This document shows, piece after piece, positions 45,204 through 54,279 of a stretch of DNA of 64,000 bases. Location: NCBI RefSeq assembly GCF_900110655.1, contig NZ_FOEQ01000007.1, positions 154,516 through 218,515 on the forward strand, written 5' to 3'. This DNA is from Pseudomonas soli. GTDB taxonomy: Bacteria > Pseudomonadota > Gammaproteobacteria > Pseudomonadales > Pseudomonadaceae. Made by a program: the position numbers and the translations under genes. The stretch's first letter is position 1; each line of letters starts with the position of its first letter. The notes under the pieces are model-generated. The model worked only from the letters and a program-made list of their open reading frames with translations, did not search any database and had not been told where the DNA came from.

Positions 45204-45688
45204 CTGGCCGACACATCCAGGTGCTCACGCAGATGTCGGAGCGTGCGGATCATATACTTTTCGACCATGTTCTTGGTCAAACCCATGCGCTCGGCAATTT
45301 CGGCCTGGGTCAGGCCTTCGAGCTTCTGCCAGATGAACACCCTGCGGCAATTCAGCGGCAGCTCGGCCAGCGCACGCTCGACGCTGTCGGCCAGTTCCAG
45401 GGCATGTACATACGCTTCCGGATCGTCCCCTACGGCCATGCCCCCTGCGAAGGTCTCAAGCTCCAGGGCCTGGCGCCGGTCCTCGCGGCGAAACCCGTCG
45501 ACGGCGATGTTACGGGCGGTCTGGTGCAGATAGGCGCGTGGCTGTTCGACCTGCTCGCGCGGGTTTTCCAGCACCCGCACAAAGGCATCGTGGGTGAGGT
45601 CCTCGGCCTGCTGTCGACTGCGCAGTTTGCGCGTCCAGGTGCCGATCAGCTCTTGGTAATGGTCGAGGAAGCCTTTGGGTCCGGACAC
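45200..45688 (-). CDS. fecI: FecI-type ECF sigma factor
   Basis: A 162-residue iron-starvation ECF sigma factor. Region 2 is visible as YQELIGTWTRKLRSRQQAEDLTHDAFVRVLE, and region 4 as LPLNCRRVFIWQKLEGLTQAEIAERMGLTKNMVEKYMI. The start is GTG 45688 with a weak ribosome site, so a slightly different start is possible. It should direct transcription of the fecA-type gene once the receptor is occupied. A Fur-like box lies upstream. Confidence 0.94.
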   Translation of the reverse strand: MSGPKGFLDHYQELIGTWTRKLRSRQQAEDLTHDAFVRVLENPREQVEQPRAYLHQTARNIAVDGFRREDRRQALELETFAGGMAVGDDPEAYVHALELADSVERALAELPLNCRRVFIWQKLEGLTQAEIAERMGLTKNMVEKYMIRTLRHLREHLDVSAR

Positions 45689-46341
45689 GGTCGGGGTCGT
45701 CAGGGAGGCAGATGAGGTCGCGAATAGTAATGTTTCTCATCAAGGACGGCAATCGACATGTCCCTTGCACGACCAATGGCCACGACGGGCTCTGCGTAAC
45801 AAAAAATTTATGGCCAATTTTGCGGTAAAAACCGGGCTGAGCATGTGGCCATAAATTTGAACACTCCGTAACCATTCGCCGCTCTGCCTCAGACCCCGAC
45901 AAACGGTCACCTAGGGTTTCCTCCGCCCTTTCGCAGCGAAACCAGAGCCATCATGCAAAGAATGAAGCTGTCAGCCGATCGCGGCCAGATCGCCACCTAT
46001 TCCACAATTTTTTACGCTGGTGGCCTTTTCAGGAACCTACCGGGCGCACATCAGTCGGTTATCACAACGGCAGCTCCGCGACAGGCGACGAGCACCCCGG
46101 GATTGCCTGTTGATATTGCCGTTTTCACGTCCTAAAGTGCGCGCCGAACGTCCATGCTGGAAACGATCCATCCGGCTCAAGTACTGACGACGAGACAGCA
46201 AGGTCATCCGCCTTTTCCGGCACGACTGACCTTTTTGCTTTCGGCGACATGCCTTGGGAAGTAGGCGAACCAAAGTGGGGATACGGAGGACGTTCAGTTG
46301 CTGCCACTTATCTTTTCAGTTTGCCCATGGAGCCCCTGAGC
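45689..46341. promoter_or_regulatory. 653-base divergent region of fecI and speC
   Basis: No supported gene. It holds the Fur-like box, a perfect 13-bp inverted repeat (45804-45816 with 45846-45858; AAATTTATGGCCA / TGGCCATAAATTT) and a long speC leader. The leader is in-frame open upstream of speC back to 46249. A 60-codon frame at 45953-46135 has no good ribosome site and low confidence. Confidence 0.6.
45722..45741 (-). promoter_or_regulatory. Fur-like box upstream of fecI
   Basis: On the minus strand, TGAGAAACATTACTATTCG resembles a Fur 19-mer, 34 bases before the fecI start. The match is partial, and strength is uncertain. Confidence 0.5.
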
Positions 46342-47505
46342 ATGTCGATCCAGGTCGAAGACTACTTTGCGCGTGACACCTTCCAGAAAATGAAGGCGTT
46401 CGCCGACAAGCAGGAAACCCCGTTCGTTCTCATCGATACCCAGATGATCAGCCAGGCCTATGACGACCTGCGCGCCGGGTTCGAATTCGCCAAGGTCTAC
46501 TACGCGGTCAAGGCCAACCCTGCGGTCGAGATCATCGACCTGCTGAAGGAAAAGGGCTCGAGCTTCGACATCGCCTCGATCTATGAACTGGACAAGGTGC
46601 TCGGCCGCGGCGTCAGCGCGGACCGTATCAGCTACGGCAATACCATCAAGAAGTCCAAGGACATCCGCTACTTCTACGAGAAAGGCGTGCGCCTGTACGC
46701 CACCGATTCCGAGGCCGACCTGCGCAACATCGCCAAGGCCGCGCCGGGCTCGAAAGTCTATGTGCGTATTCTTACCGAAGGCTCCACCACCGCCGACTGG
46801 CCACTATCGCGCAAGTTCGGCTGCCAGACCGACATGGCCATGGACCTGCTGATCCTCGCCCGCGACCTGGGCCTGGTGCCTTACGGCATCTCCTTCCACG
46901 TCGGCTCGCAACAGCGCGATATCAGCGTGTGGGACGCGGCCATCGCCAAGGTCAAGGTGATTTTCGAGCGCCTGAAGGAAGAAGACGGCATCGAGCTGAA
47001 GCTGATCAACATGGGCGGCGGCTTCCCGGCCAACTACATCACCCGCACCAACAGCCTCGAGACCTACGCCGAGGAGATCATCCGCTTCCTCAAGGAAGAC
47101 TTCGGCGACGACCTGCCGGAAATCATCCTCGAGCCTGGCCGTTCGCTGATCGCCAACGCCGGCATCCTGGTCAGTGAAGTGGTGCTGGTGGCACGCAAGT
47201 CGCGCACTGCCGTCGAGCGCTGGATCTACACCGACGTGGGCAAGTTCTCCGGCCTGATCGAAACCATGGACGAGGCGATCAAGTTCCCGATCTGGACCGA
47301 GAAGAAAGGCGAGGCCGAGGAAGTGGTGATCGCCGGCCCGACCTGCGACAGCGCCGACATCATGTACGAGAACTACAAGTATGGCCTGCCGCTGAACCTG
47401 GCCATCGGCGACCGCCTGTACTGGCTGTCCACCGGTGCCTACACCACCAGCTACAGCGCGGTGGAGTTCAACGGTTTCCCGCCGCTGAAGGCTTACTACC
47501 TGTAA
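46342..47505 (+). CDS. speC: Ornithine decarboxylase SpeC (eukaryotic-type fold)
   Basis: A 387-residue PLP enzyme making putrescine from ornithine; alanine-racemase-like fold (group IV decarboxylase). The PLP lysine is K57 in YAVKANP, the phosphate-binding loop is in EPGRSLIANAG, and the catalytic cysteine is C335 in GPTCDSADI, where an aspartate follows as in the family. ATG 46342 has GGAG nine bases upstream and gives the length of known Pseudomonas SpeC. An in-frame extension to 46249 is open but not family-like. A terminator follows. Confidence 0.95.
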   Translation: MSIQVEDYFARDTFQKMKAFADKQETPFVLIDTQMISQAYDDLRAGFEFAKVYYAVKANPAVEIIDLLKEKGSSFDIASIYELDKVLGRGVSADRISYGNTIKKSKDIRYFYEKGVRLYATDSEADLRNIAKAAPGSKVYVRILTEGSTTADWPLSRKFGCQTDMAMDLLILARDLGLVPYGISFHVGSQQRDISVWDAAIAKVKVIFERLKEEDGIELKLINMGGGFPANYITRTNSLETYAEEIIRFLKEDFGDDLPEIILEPGRSLIANAGILVSEVVLVARKSRTAVERWIYTDVGKFSGLIETMDEAIKFPIWTEKKGEAEEVVIAGPTCDSADIMYENYKYGLPLNLAIGDRLYWLSTGAYTTSYSAVEFNGFPPLKAYYL

Positions 47506-47510
47506 TGCAC

Positions 47511-47532
47511 AACGGGGCCGCAAGGCCCCGTT
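47511..47532 (+). terminator. Terminator after speC
   Basis: 9-bp stem AACGGGGCC/GGCCCCGTT with a GCAA tetraloop followed by TT, 5 bases after the stop. Confidence 0.9.
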
Positions 47533-47542
47533 TTCAATTCTA

Positions 47543-47599
47543 TCGCGGGGCAAGCCCACGCCCGTCGTGAATACCCGTGGAAGCGGGCTTGCCCCACGA
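47543..47599. repeat. Inverted REP pair
   Basis: TCGCGGGGCAAGCCC at the left and GCGGGCTTGCCCCACGA at the right are near reverse complements, between convergent speC and the Sel1 gene. Confidence 0.8.
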
Positions 47600-47619
47600 T
47601 ATGACCGGAACAGACATAC

Positions 47620-48369
47620 TCAAGTACCACGCTGTTCGATCTCTTCGGCATAACGCGCCGCAAAAGCCATCAAGACCGGCCCCGCCCCCTGCAACGTCGC
47701 CAGCGCACTGCGCAGGAAATTCAGGTTGCCCTCGACCCTGGCCCGGTCCAGCCAAGGCCCGGCCTCGGCTATCTGCCCCCGCTCGACCAGCACCAGCGCC
47801 AGGCTGAACATCCCGCGGAAATCCCCCGCCTCGGCAGAACGCCGGTACCAGCGCATGGCCCGCACCGGGCTCGCGGCGGTGGCAATGCCCTGCTCCAGAT
47901 ACCGCCCATACAGGTTCATCGACTTGGCATGCCCCAACTGCGCGGCTTTCTGGTAGCACATCAACGCCTGGGACTGGTTGGCCGCCACCCCACGACCGGT
48001 GGCCAACAGGTTGGCCAGGTTGTACATCCCCCAGTCCAGCCCGGCGTCGGCCGCCCGGGCATAGTGAATGGCTGCCTGGGCGAGATCCACCTCGCCCCCC
48101 CAGCCGTGCTCGAGGCAACGGCCAAGCATGTTGTGGGCCATGGCGCTGCCGCCCTGGGCGGCAATGGCGAACCAACGGCGGGCCACGGTGGCATCCTCTT
48201 CGATACCGCGCCCATCGAGCAGGATCTGCCCGAGCAACAGCTGCGCCTCGACCGCCCCCTGCCCCGCCGCCGTGAGGATCGCCTGCGCGGCCTGCCCCGG
48301 GCTGTGCTCGAGCATCGCCTTCAGCCCGGCGACATCCACCACTTCCTCACGGCGCAATTGATAAGACAC
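47620..48369 (-). CDS. Sel1-repeat protein
   Basis: A 249-residue protein made of about five Sel1-like (TPR-like) repeats, e.g. AQLLLGQILLDGRGIEEDATVARRWFAIAAQGGSAMAH and MYNLANLLATGRGV-type units. No signal peptide is visible. Such repeats bind proteins. It lies 3 bases from piuC and is the downstream member of that pair, so it is likely iron-regulated with it. Function is unknown. Presence next to PiuC is conserved in Pseudomonas as I recall. Confidence 0.85.
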   Translation of the reverse strand: MSYQLRREEVVDVAGLKAMLEHSPGQAAQAILTAAGQGAVEAQLLLGQILLDGRGIEEDATVARRWFAIAAQGGSAMAHNMLGRCLEHGWGGEVDLAQAAIHYARAADAGLDWGMYNLANLLATGRGVAANQSQALMCYQKAAQLGHAKSMNLYGRYLEQGIATAASPVRAMRWYRRSAEAGDFRGMFSLALVLVERGQIAEAGPWLDRARVEGNLNFLRSALATLQGAGPVLMAFAARYAEEIEQRGT

Positions 48370-48372
48370 GGC

Positions 48373-49053
48373 TCAGACCTCGGCCCAGCGGCGCAGCAGG
48401 TTGTGGTAGGTGCCCGTCAGTTGCAGCAGCGACGGGTGCTCCGGCACATCGGCGCCGAGCTGGCGGATGGCATTGTCCATCTCGAACAGCAAGGTGCGCT
48501 GGCTGTCCTCGCGCACCAGGCTCTGGGTCCAGAAGAATGCCGCATAGCGCGTCCCGCGGGTGACCGGGTTGACCTTGTGCAGGCTGGTGCCGGGGTACAG
48601 CACCAGGTCGCCGGCGGCCAGCTTGACCTGGCGCACGCCGTAGGTGTCCTGGATCACCAGTTCGCCGCCGTCGTAGCTGTCCGGGTCGCTGAGAAACAGC
48701 GTCGAGGACAGGTCGGTACGCACGCGCTCCGGGCTGCCCTTGGGCTGGCGCAGGGCATTGTCGATATGGAAGTCGAAGCTGCCGCCCTCGCGATAGCAGT
48801 TGATCAGCGGCGGGTACACCTTGTGCGGCAGCGCCGCGGACATGAACAACGGGTTGCGCCACAGCCGCTCGATCAACGCACTGCCGATCTCCTTGGCCAG
48901 CGCATGGCCCTCGGGCAACTGCAGGTTGTGCTTGGCCTTGGCCGACTGATAACCGGCAGTGATCTTGCCGTCGGCCCAGTCGGCCTGCTCCAGGGCCTCG
49001 CGAATGCGCAGGATTTCGTCGGCCTCGAACAGGCCTGGGATGTGAAGCAGCAT
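48373..49053 (-). CDS. piuC: Iron-uptake Fe(II)/2-oxoglutarate dioxygenase PiuC (PKHD-type)
   Basis: A 226-residue hydroxylase. The non-heme iron site is complete: H96 and D98 in FDFHIDNA, H159 in SLHKVNPVTRG; R169 binds 2-oxoglutarate. The start is MLLHIPGLFEADEILRIREAL. The family acts near siderophore receptors, but the substrate is not known. It is divergent from the piuA-type receptor gene and preceded by a good Fur-like box at 49081-49099. The Sel1 gene follows 3 bases later. Confidence 0.93.
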   Translation of the reverse strand: MLLHIPGLFEADEILRIREALEQADWADGKITAGYQSAKAKHNLQLPEGHALAKEIGSALIERLWRNPLFMSAALPHKVYPPLINCYREGGSFDFHIDNALRQPKGSPERVRTDLSSTLFLSDPDSYDGGELVIQDTYGVRQVKLAAGDLVLYPGTSLHKVNPVTRGTRYAAFFWTQSLVREDSQRTLLFEMDNAIRQLGADVPEHPSLLQLTGTYHNLLRRWAEV

Positions 49054-49080
49054 GGCGACGGCACCGAGAGCGATAGGGGC

Positions 49081-49099
49081 GTCAATGATATTGATTACC
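49081..49099. promoter_or_regulatory. Fur-like box upstream of piuC
   Basis: GTCAATGATATTGATTACC on the plus strand matches 13 of 19 positions of the Fur consensus when read on the minus strand. It lies 28 bases upstream of piuC. Confidence 0.65.
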
Positions 49100-49202
49100 T
49101 TTTACTCACCACAAGCCCCTTTCACCCCCCTTTCACCAGGGCAAGACGCACGAGACCGTTAAAACCGTAAGGCCAAATTGTAAAGAATGTAAATTCCCGT
49201 CG

Positions 49203-49223
49203 AATGGTAACGCTTCTCAATTG
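49203..49223. promoter_or_regulatory. Weaker Fur-like box upstream of piuA-type gene
   Basis: AATGGTAACGCTTCTCAATTG resembles a Fur box; 62 bases before the receptor start, with AT-rich promoter-like sequence around it. Confidence 0.45.
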
Positions 49224-49284
49224 TTCCTTACATTCGCTTACATTAACATCCGCGGCCTTCATACCTTGGGGAAGGTCTACAACA

Positions 49285-51564
49285 ATGCGTCACGTGCCAT
49301 CTGCTGTGAGTTCACCACGTCTGCTCGCCTCCGCCATCGGCATGGCGATCACCGCCACCTCGGCCTATGCCGCCGACCCGGCCGCCAGCAACGCCATCAC
49401 CCTCGACGCCACCAGCGTCAATGGCAAGGCCGAACAGGCAAGCACCGAGTACAAGGTCGACAAGGCCTCGTCGCAGAAGTACACCGCGCCATTGGTGGAC
49501 ACGCCGCGCTCGATCACGGTAATTCCCCAGCAGGTGATCAAGGACACCAACGCCATGTCCCTGCAGGACGCCCTGCGCACTGTGCCCGGGATCACTTTCG
49601 GCGCCGGCGAAGGCGGCAACCCGCAGGGCGATCGCCCCTTCATCCGCGGCTTCGACGCCCAGGGCGACACCTACCTGGACGGCGTGCGTGACACCGGCGC
49701 CCAGACCCGCGAAATCTTCGCCATCGAGTCTGTCGAAGTGGCCAAGGGGCCGAACTCGGCCATTGGTGGCCGCGGTGCAGCCGGCGGCACCATCAACCTG
49801 GTGAGCAAGCGCGCGCACCTGGGCAACTCGCTGGACGGCGCCTGGACCTGGGGCAGCGACCAGACCCAGCGTTACACCTTCGACGGCAACTACCAGTTCA
49901 GCGACAGCGTCGCCGGGCGCCTGAACCTGATGACCCACGAGAGCAACGTCGCCGGCCGCGACAAGGTCAACTACGACCGCTGGGGCATCGCCCCGTCGCT
50001 GGCGTTCGGCCTGGGCACGCCGACCCGCGTCAATCTCGACTACTACCACCTGGAAAGCGACGACCTGCCGGATTCGGGCATCCCCTACAGCGTGCCACGG
50101 GCTGGCAGCACCGCACGCACCTCTGCCCATCCGGACAAACCGGTGGACGGCGGCGACAGCGACAACTTCTACGGCTTGACCGGCCGCGACTTCCGCAAGA
50201 CCCGTGTCGATATCGCGACCTTCGCCATCGAGCACGACCTGTCCGACACGCTGACCATCAAGAACACCCTGCGCCACGGCAACAGCATGCAGGACTATGT
50301 GCTGACCCAGCCTGACGACAGCGCCGGCAACGTCAACAACAACGGCGTCTGGCGTCGCGCCAACACCCGTGTGGGCAACACCGCCACCACCACCAACCAG
50401 ACCGACCTGTTCGGCGAGTTCTACCTGGGCGGCCTGAAGAACAGCTTCTCCACCGGCGTCGAGTTCACCAAGGAAGAGTCCGACCGCCAGAGCTACACTG
50501 TCACCCCCAACAGCAAGCTCACCTGCACCGGGCCGGGCAGCGGCGGCAGCTGCACCTCGCTGGACAACCCGAACCCGGACGATGCCTGGGTCGGCACCGT
50601 CGCGCGCAACTACGCCGGCACCAAGACCAGCAGCAAGACCCGCGCACTCTACGTGTTCGACACCCTGGAGCTGACCCCGCAGTGGCTGCTCAACATGGGC
50701 CTGCGCTATGACCACTTCGACACCGACTACCGTGGCTACAATGCCGACGGCAGCACCGCGGTGAGCGCCAAGGGCGTGCCCGCCAAGGGCCAGGACACCA
50801 GCGAGTTCATCACCGGCCAGCTGGGCCTGGTGTGGAAGCCAGCCGACAACGGCAGCATCTATGTGTCCTATGCCACCTCGGCCACGCCGCCTGGCGCCAT
50901 GCTCGGCGAAGGTACCGAAGGCAACCCGCTGGGCAACACCACCGACCGCTCCGGCAACCTGCTGGGCAGTGACATGGAGCCGGAAGAAACCACCAACTAC
51001 GAGCTCGGCACCAAGTGGGACCTGCTCGACCAGCGCCTGTCCCTGGCAGCGGCGCTGTTCCGCACCGAGAAGGAAAACGCCCGGGTCCAGGTCAACACCA
51101 ACACCTACGAGAACGTCGGTGAAACCCGCGTGCAAGGCATCGAGCTGTCGGCCAGCGGCAAGCTGACCGACAAGTGGCAGGTGTTCGCCGGCTACACCTA
51201 CATGCAGGCCCGCCAGATCGACGGTGGCCCGCTGGGCAAGGCCAACGACGGCAACCAGCTGCCCAACACGCCGAACAACAGCGCCAGCCTGTGGACCACC
51301 TACCAGCTGACGCCCAAGTTGACAGTCGGTGGCGGCGCCTTCTATGTCGACGACGTCTACGGCAGCGTGGCCAACACCACCATGGTCGACAGCTACGTGC
51401 GCTACGACGCCATGGCGGCCTACAAGCTGACCAAGAACATCGACCTGCAGTTGAACGTGCAGAACCTCACCAACGAGGTGTACTACGACAAGGCGTTCTC
51501 CACCCACTTCGCCAACCAGGCAGCGGGACGAACGGCATTGCTGACCACCAGCGTCCACTTCTAA
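49285..51564 (+). CDS. piuA: TonB-dependent siderophore receptor (PiuA/Fiu-type)
   Basis: A 759-residue outer-membrane receptor without an STN domain, so a transporter not a signal transducer. It has a signal peptide (about residues 1-30, ending SAYA-A), the TonB box region followed by the plug motifs (DTPRSITVIPQQVIKD; LQDALRTVPGITFGAGEGGN; GRGAAGGTINLVSK), and a barrel ending in TTSVHF with C-terminal phenylalanine. PiuA/Fiu receptors take up catecholate-type iron complexes and catechol-linked antibiotics. Divergent from piuC and upstream of the reductase gene. Confidence 0.92.
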   Translation: MRHVPSAVSSPRLLASAIGMAITATSAYAADPAASNAITLDATSVNGKAEQASTEYKVDKASSQKYTAPLVDTPRSITVIPQQVIKDTNAMSLQDALRTVPGITFGAGEGGNPQGDRPFIRGFDAQGDTYLDGVRDTGAQTREIFAIESVEVAKGPNSAIGGRGAAGGTINLVSKRAHLGNSLDGAWTWGSDQTQRYTFDGNYQFSDSVAGRLNLMTHESNVAGRDKVNYDRWGIAPSLAFGLGTPTRVNLDYYHLESDDLPDSGIPYSVPRAGSTARTSAHPDKPVDGGDSDNFYGLTGRDFRKTRVDIATFAIEHDLSDTLTIKNTLRHGNSMQDYVLTQPDDSAGNVNNNGVWRRANTRVGNTATTTNQTDLFGEFYLGGLKNSFSTGVEFTKEESDRQSYTVTPNSKLTCTGPGSGGSCTSLDNPNPDDAWVGTVARNYAGTKTSSKTRALYVFDTLELTPQWLLNMGLRYDHFDTDYRGYNADGSTAVSAKGVPAKGQDTSEFITGQLGLVWKPADNGSIYVSYATSATPPGAMLGEGTEGNPLGNTTDRSGNLLGSDMEPEETTNYELGTKWDLLDQRLSLAAALFRTEKENARVQVNTNTYENVGETRVQGIELSASGKLTDKWQVFAGYTYMQARQIDGGPLGKANDGNQLPNTPNNSASLWTTYQLTPKLTVGGGAFYVDDVYGSVANTTMVDSYVRYDAMAAYKLTKNIDLQLNVQNLTNEVYYDKAFSTHFANQAAGRTALLTTSVHF

Positions 51565-51667
51565 AAGCCGCACCCCAGGCCCCGTTCAATCGATTGAACG
51601 GGGCTTTTGCGTATCAAGGCATAATGCACGCCGCGCAGTTGCTGGCGGCAAGACCAAGGTGATCGAT

Positions 51668-54223
51668 GTGGTGAAGAAGACGCTGTTCCAATTGCACTGG
51701 TTGCTTGGCATCACCGCCGGCCTGGTTCTGGCGCTGATGGGCATCACCGGCGCGATCTGGTCATTCCAGGAAGAACTGCTGCGCGCGTTCAACGCCGAGG
51801 TGCTCAAGGTCGAGGTACGCCAGGAAGGCGTGCTGCCGCCGGCCGAGCTGGTGCGTCGGGTCGAGGCCGCGCAAGGCGACCAGATCTCCATGCTCTGGGT
51901 CGATACCCGCGACGGCAACGCGGCGCGGATCTTCTTCACCCCGGCCCCCGGCGAGCGCCGTGGCGCGCTGCGCTATGCCGACCCGTACACCGGCGAGCTC
52001 AAGGGTGAAGTCGCAGGCCTTGGCTTTTTCAACCTCATGCTCAACCTGCACCGGTTCCTGGCCATGGGCGACACCGGCCGGCAGATCACCGGCGCCTGCA
52101 CCCTGATGCTGATCTTCTTCTGCCTCTCCGGGCTGTACCTGCGCTGGCCGCGCAAGGCCCTGAACTGGCGGACCTGGCTGACCCTCGACTGGGCAAAGAA
52201 AGGCCGCGCCTTCAACTGGGACCTGCACGCGGTGTTCGGCACTTGGTGCCTGCTGTTCTACCTGCTGTTCGCCCTGACCGGGCTGTTCTGGTCCTACGAG
52301 TGGTACCGCGCGGGCCTCAACCGCCTGCTGGCCGACCAGCCTGCGGCGGGCGAGCAGAAACGCGGCGAAGGCCGTGGCGGTCGTCATGGCCCGCCCAAAG
52401 TGGACAAGAACGCCCCGCCTCGGGTGGTGGACTATGACGCCATCTGGGCCAACCTCAAGGCAGCTGCAGGCCCGGACCTGGCCACCTACAACCTGCGCCT
52501 GCCACCGGCCGGCGGCCAGCCCGCGACGCTGTTCTACCTGCTGCGGGGCGCCGAGCACGAGCGGGCCTTCAACACCCTGACCCTCGACCCGGCCAGCGGT
52601 CAGGTCAAGCGTCACGAACGCTATGCCGACAAGTCGTTCAAGGCGCAACTGCTGCAAAGCGTCTATGCCCTGCACGTCGGCGAGTACTTCGGCCTGCCCG
52701 GGCGCATCATCGTCACCCTCGCCAGCCTGACCATGCCGCTGTTCTTCGTCACCGGCTGGTTGCTGTACCTCGACCGCCGCCGCAAGAAACGCCAGGTACG
52801 CGCCGCCCGTGGCGCGGTGGGTGATCAGGGCAACGCCGGCGACAGCTGGCTGATCGGTTTCGCCAGCCAGAGCGGTTTCGCCGAACAGCTGGCCTGGCAG
52901 AGCGCCGGCCAGCTACAAGCTGCCGGCTTGCCGGTGCAGGTCCGTCCGCTGGCCGAGCTGGGCGAAGCCCAATTACGCAATGCCAACCGCGCACTGTTCG
53001 TGGTCAGCACTTTCGGCGACGGTGAAGCCCCGGACAGTGCCCGCGGCTTCGAGCGCAAGGTCCTCGGCCAGCCGTGGGCGCTGGAGCACCTGGACTACGC
53101 CCTGCTCGCCCTGGGTGACCGCCAGTACCCGCACTTCTGCGGCTTCGCCCGCCGCCTCCAGGCCTGGCTCGGCGAGCGCGGCGCCACCTGCGCCTTCAGC
53201 CCGGTGGAAGTGGACAATGCCGACCCTGCCGCGCTTGCGCTGTGGCAACAGGAACTGACGCAACTGACCGGCACTCTTCCGGTCGCTGCCTGGCAACCAC
53301 CGAGCTTCGGCAACTGGCGCCTGCTGCGCCGTGAACTGCTCAACCCGGGCAGCCAGGGCGCGCCGGTCTACCTGCTGGGCCTGCAGGCGCAAATGCCCGC
53401 AACCTGGGAAGCAGGCGACCTGATCGAGATCCTGCCGCGCAATGGCCAGCCCCGTGTCGATGCCTTCCTGGAAGGCCTGGGCCTCGACCCTCGTTGCCCG
53501 GTGCAACTCGACGGCCTGCAGGAAAGCCTGGCGCAGGCCCTGGCCAGCCGCCAGCTACCGGTCGGCCGCGAACACCTGGTGGGCCTGCATGCCCAGGCGC
53601 TGGTCGATGCCCTGATCCCGCTGGCCGCCCGCGAATACTCGATTGCATCCATCGCCAGCGACGGCGCGCTGGAGCTGATCGTGCGCCAGGAGCGTCACAC
53701 CGATGGCAGCCTGGGCCTGGGTTCCGGCTGGCTGACCGAGTACCTGCCACTCGATGGCAGCGTCAGCGCACGCCTGCGTCGCAACAGCGGCTTCCACCTG
53801 CCCGGCGAATCGGTCCCCCTGGTGCTGATCGGTAACGGCACCGGCCTGGCTGGCCTGCGCAGCCTGCTCAAGGCGCGCATCGCTGCGGGCGAGCAGCGCA
53901 ACTGGCTGCTGTTCGGTGAGCGAAACCAGGCGCACGACCTGCTGTGCGGTGAGGAACTGCAAGGCTGGGTGGCAAGCGGCGACCTGCAACGGCTGGACCT
54001 GGCTTTCTCACGGGACCAGGCAGAGAAGATCTACGTGCAGGACGTGCTGTTGCAGCAGGCCGCCGAGTTCAAGCGCTGGGTCGATGACGGTGCTTGCGTG
54101 TATGTCTGCGGCAGTTTGCACGGCATGGCTGCCGGCGTTGATGCAGCGCTGCAGGGCATGCTTGGTGAGGTGCGGGTGCAGCAGCTGATCGAGGATGGGC
54201 GCTATCGGCGGGATGTGTACTGA
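51668..54223 (+). CDS. piuB: PepSY-membrane / flavoprotein ferric reductase (PiuB-type)
   Basis: An 851-residue inner-membrane fusion. The N-terminal PepSY-type domain has about four membrane segments (near residues 10-32, 135-155, 185-205, 340-360) with heme-type histidines in LHWLLG, LNLHRFLAMGD and LHAVFGTW. A flavodoxin-like domain follows (FASQSGFAEQLAWQ, FGDGEAPDS, LGDRQYPHFCGFARR), then CysJ-like FAD/NADPH domains (REYSIASIAS, IGNGTGLAGLRSLL, YVCGSLHGMAAGV). It likely reduces siderophore-bound iron in the periplasm using cytosolic NADPH. Start GTG 51668 has AAGG upstream; 51659 and 51671 are alternatives. Confidence 0.87.
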   Translation: MVKKTLFQLHWLLGITAGLVLALMGITGAIWSFQEELLRAFNAEVLKVEVRQEGVLPPAELVRRVEAAQGDQISMLWVDTRDGNAARIFFTPAPGERRGALRYADPYTGELKGEVAGLGFFNLMLNLHRFLAMGDTGRQITGACTLMLIFFCLSGLYLRWPRKALNWRTWLTLDWAKKGRAFNWDLHAVFGTWCLLFYLLFALTGLFWSYEWYRAGLNRLLADQPAAGEQKRGEGRGGRHGPPKVDKNAPPRVVDYDAIWANLKAAAGPDLATYNLRLPPAGGQPATLFYLLRGAEHERAFNTLTLDPASGQVKRHERYADKSFKAQLLQSVYALHVGEYFGLPGRIIVTLASLTMPLFFVTGWLLYLDRRRKKRQVRAARGAVGDQGNAGDSWLIGFASQSGFAEQLAWQSAGQLQAAGLPVQVRPLAELGEAQLRNANRALFVVSTFGDGEAPDSARGFERKVLGQPWALEHLDYALLALGDRQYPHFCGFARRLQAWLGERGATCAFSPVEVDNADPAALALWQQELTQLTGTLPVAAWQPPSFGNWRLLRRELLNPGSQGAPVYLLGLQAQMPATWEAGDLIEILPRNGQPRVDAFLEGLGLDPRCPVQLDGLQESLAQALASRQLPVGREHLVGLHAQALVDALIPLAAREYSIASIASDGALELIVRQERHTDGSLGLGSGWLTEYLPLDGSVSARLRRNSGFHLPGESVPLVLIGNGTGLAGLRSLLKARIAAGEQRNWLLFGERNQAHDLLCGEELQGWVASGDLQRLDLAFSRDQAEKIYVQDVLLQQAAEFKRWVDDGACVYVCGSLHGMAAGVDAALQGMLGEVRVQQLIEDGRYRRDVY

Positions 54224-54237
54224 CTGAATAAAGCATC

Positions 54238-54270
54238 AGGGCAAGTCGGGGCGCCGTCCCGACTTGCCCT
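54238..54270. terminator. Hairpin after the reductase gene
   Basis: 13-bp stem AGGGCAAGTCGGG / CCCGACTTGCCCT, REP-like in composition, between convergent genes. It may terminate both. Confidence 0.75.
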
Positions 54271-54279
54271 GCGATGGGG

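Noticed and set aside
45953..46135. 60-codon frame upstream of speC
   Set aside because: No good ribosome site and no recognisable product; retained only as a leader-peptide possibility.
46249..46341. 31-residue N-terminal extension of SpeC
   Set aside because: Open in frame but not family-like; ATG 46342 gives the known family length.
49312..51573. 753-codon frame opposite the piuA-type gene
   Set aside because: Antisense shadow; no start signal or family motif.
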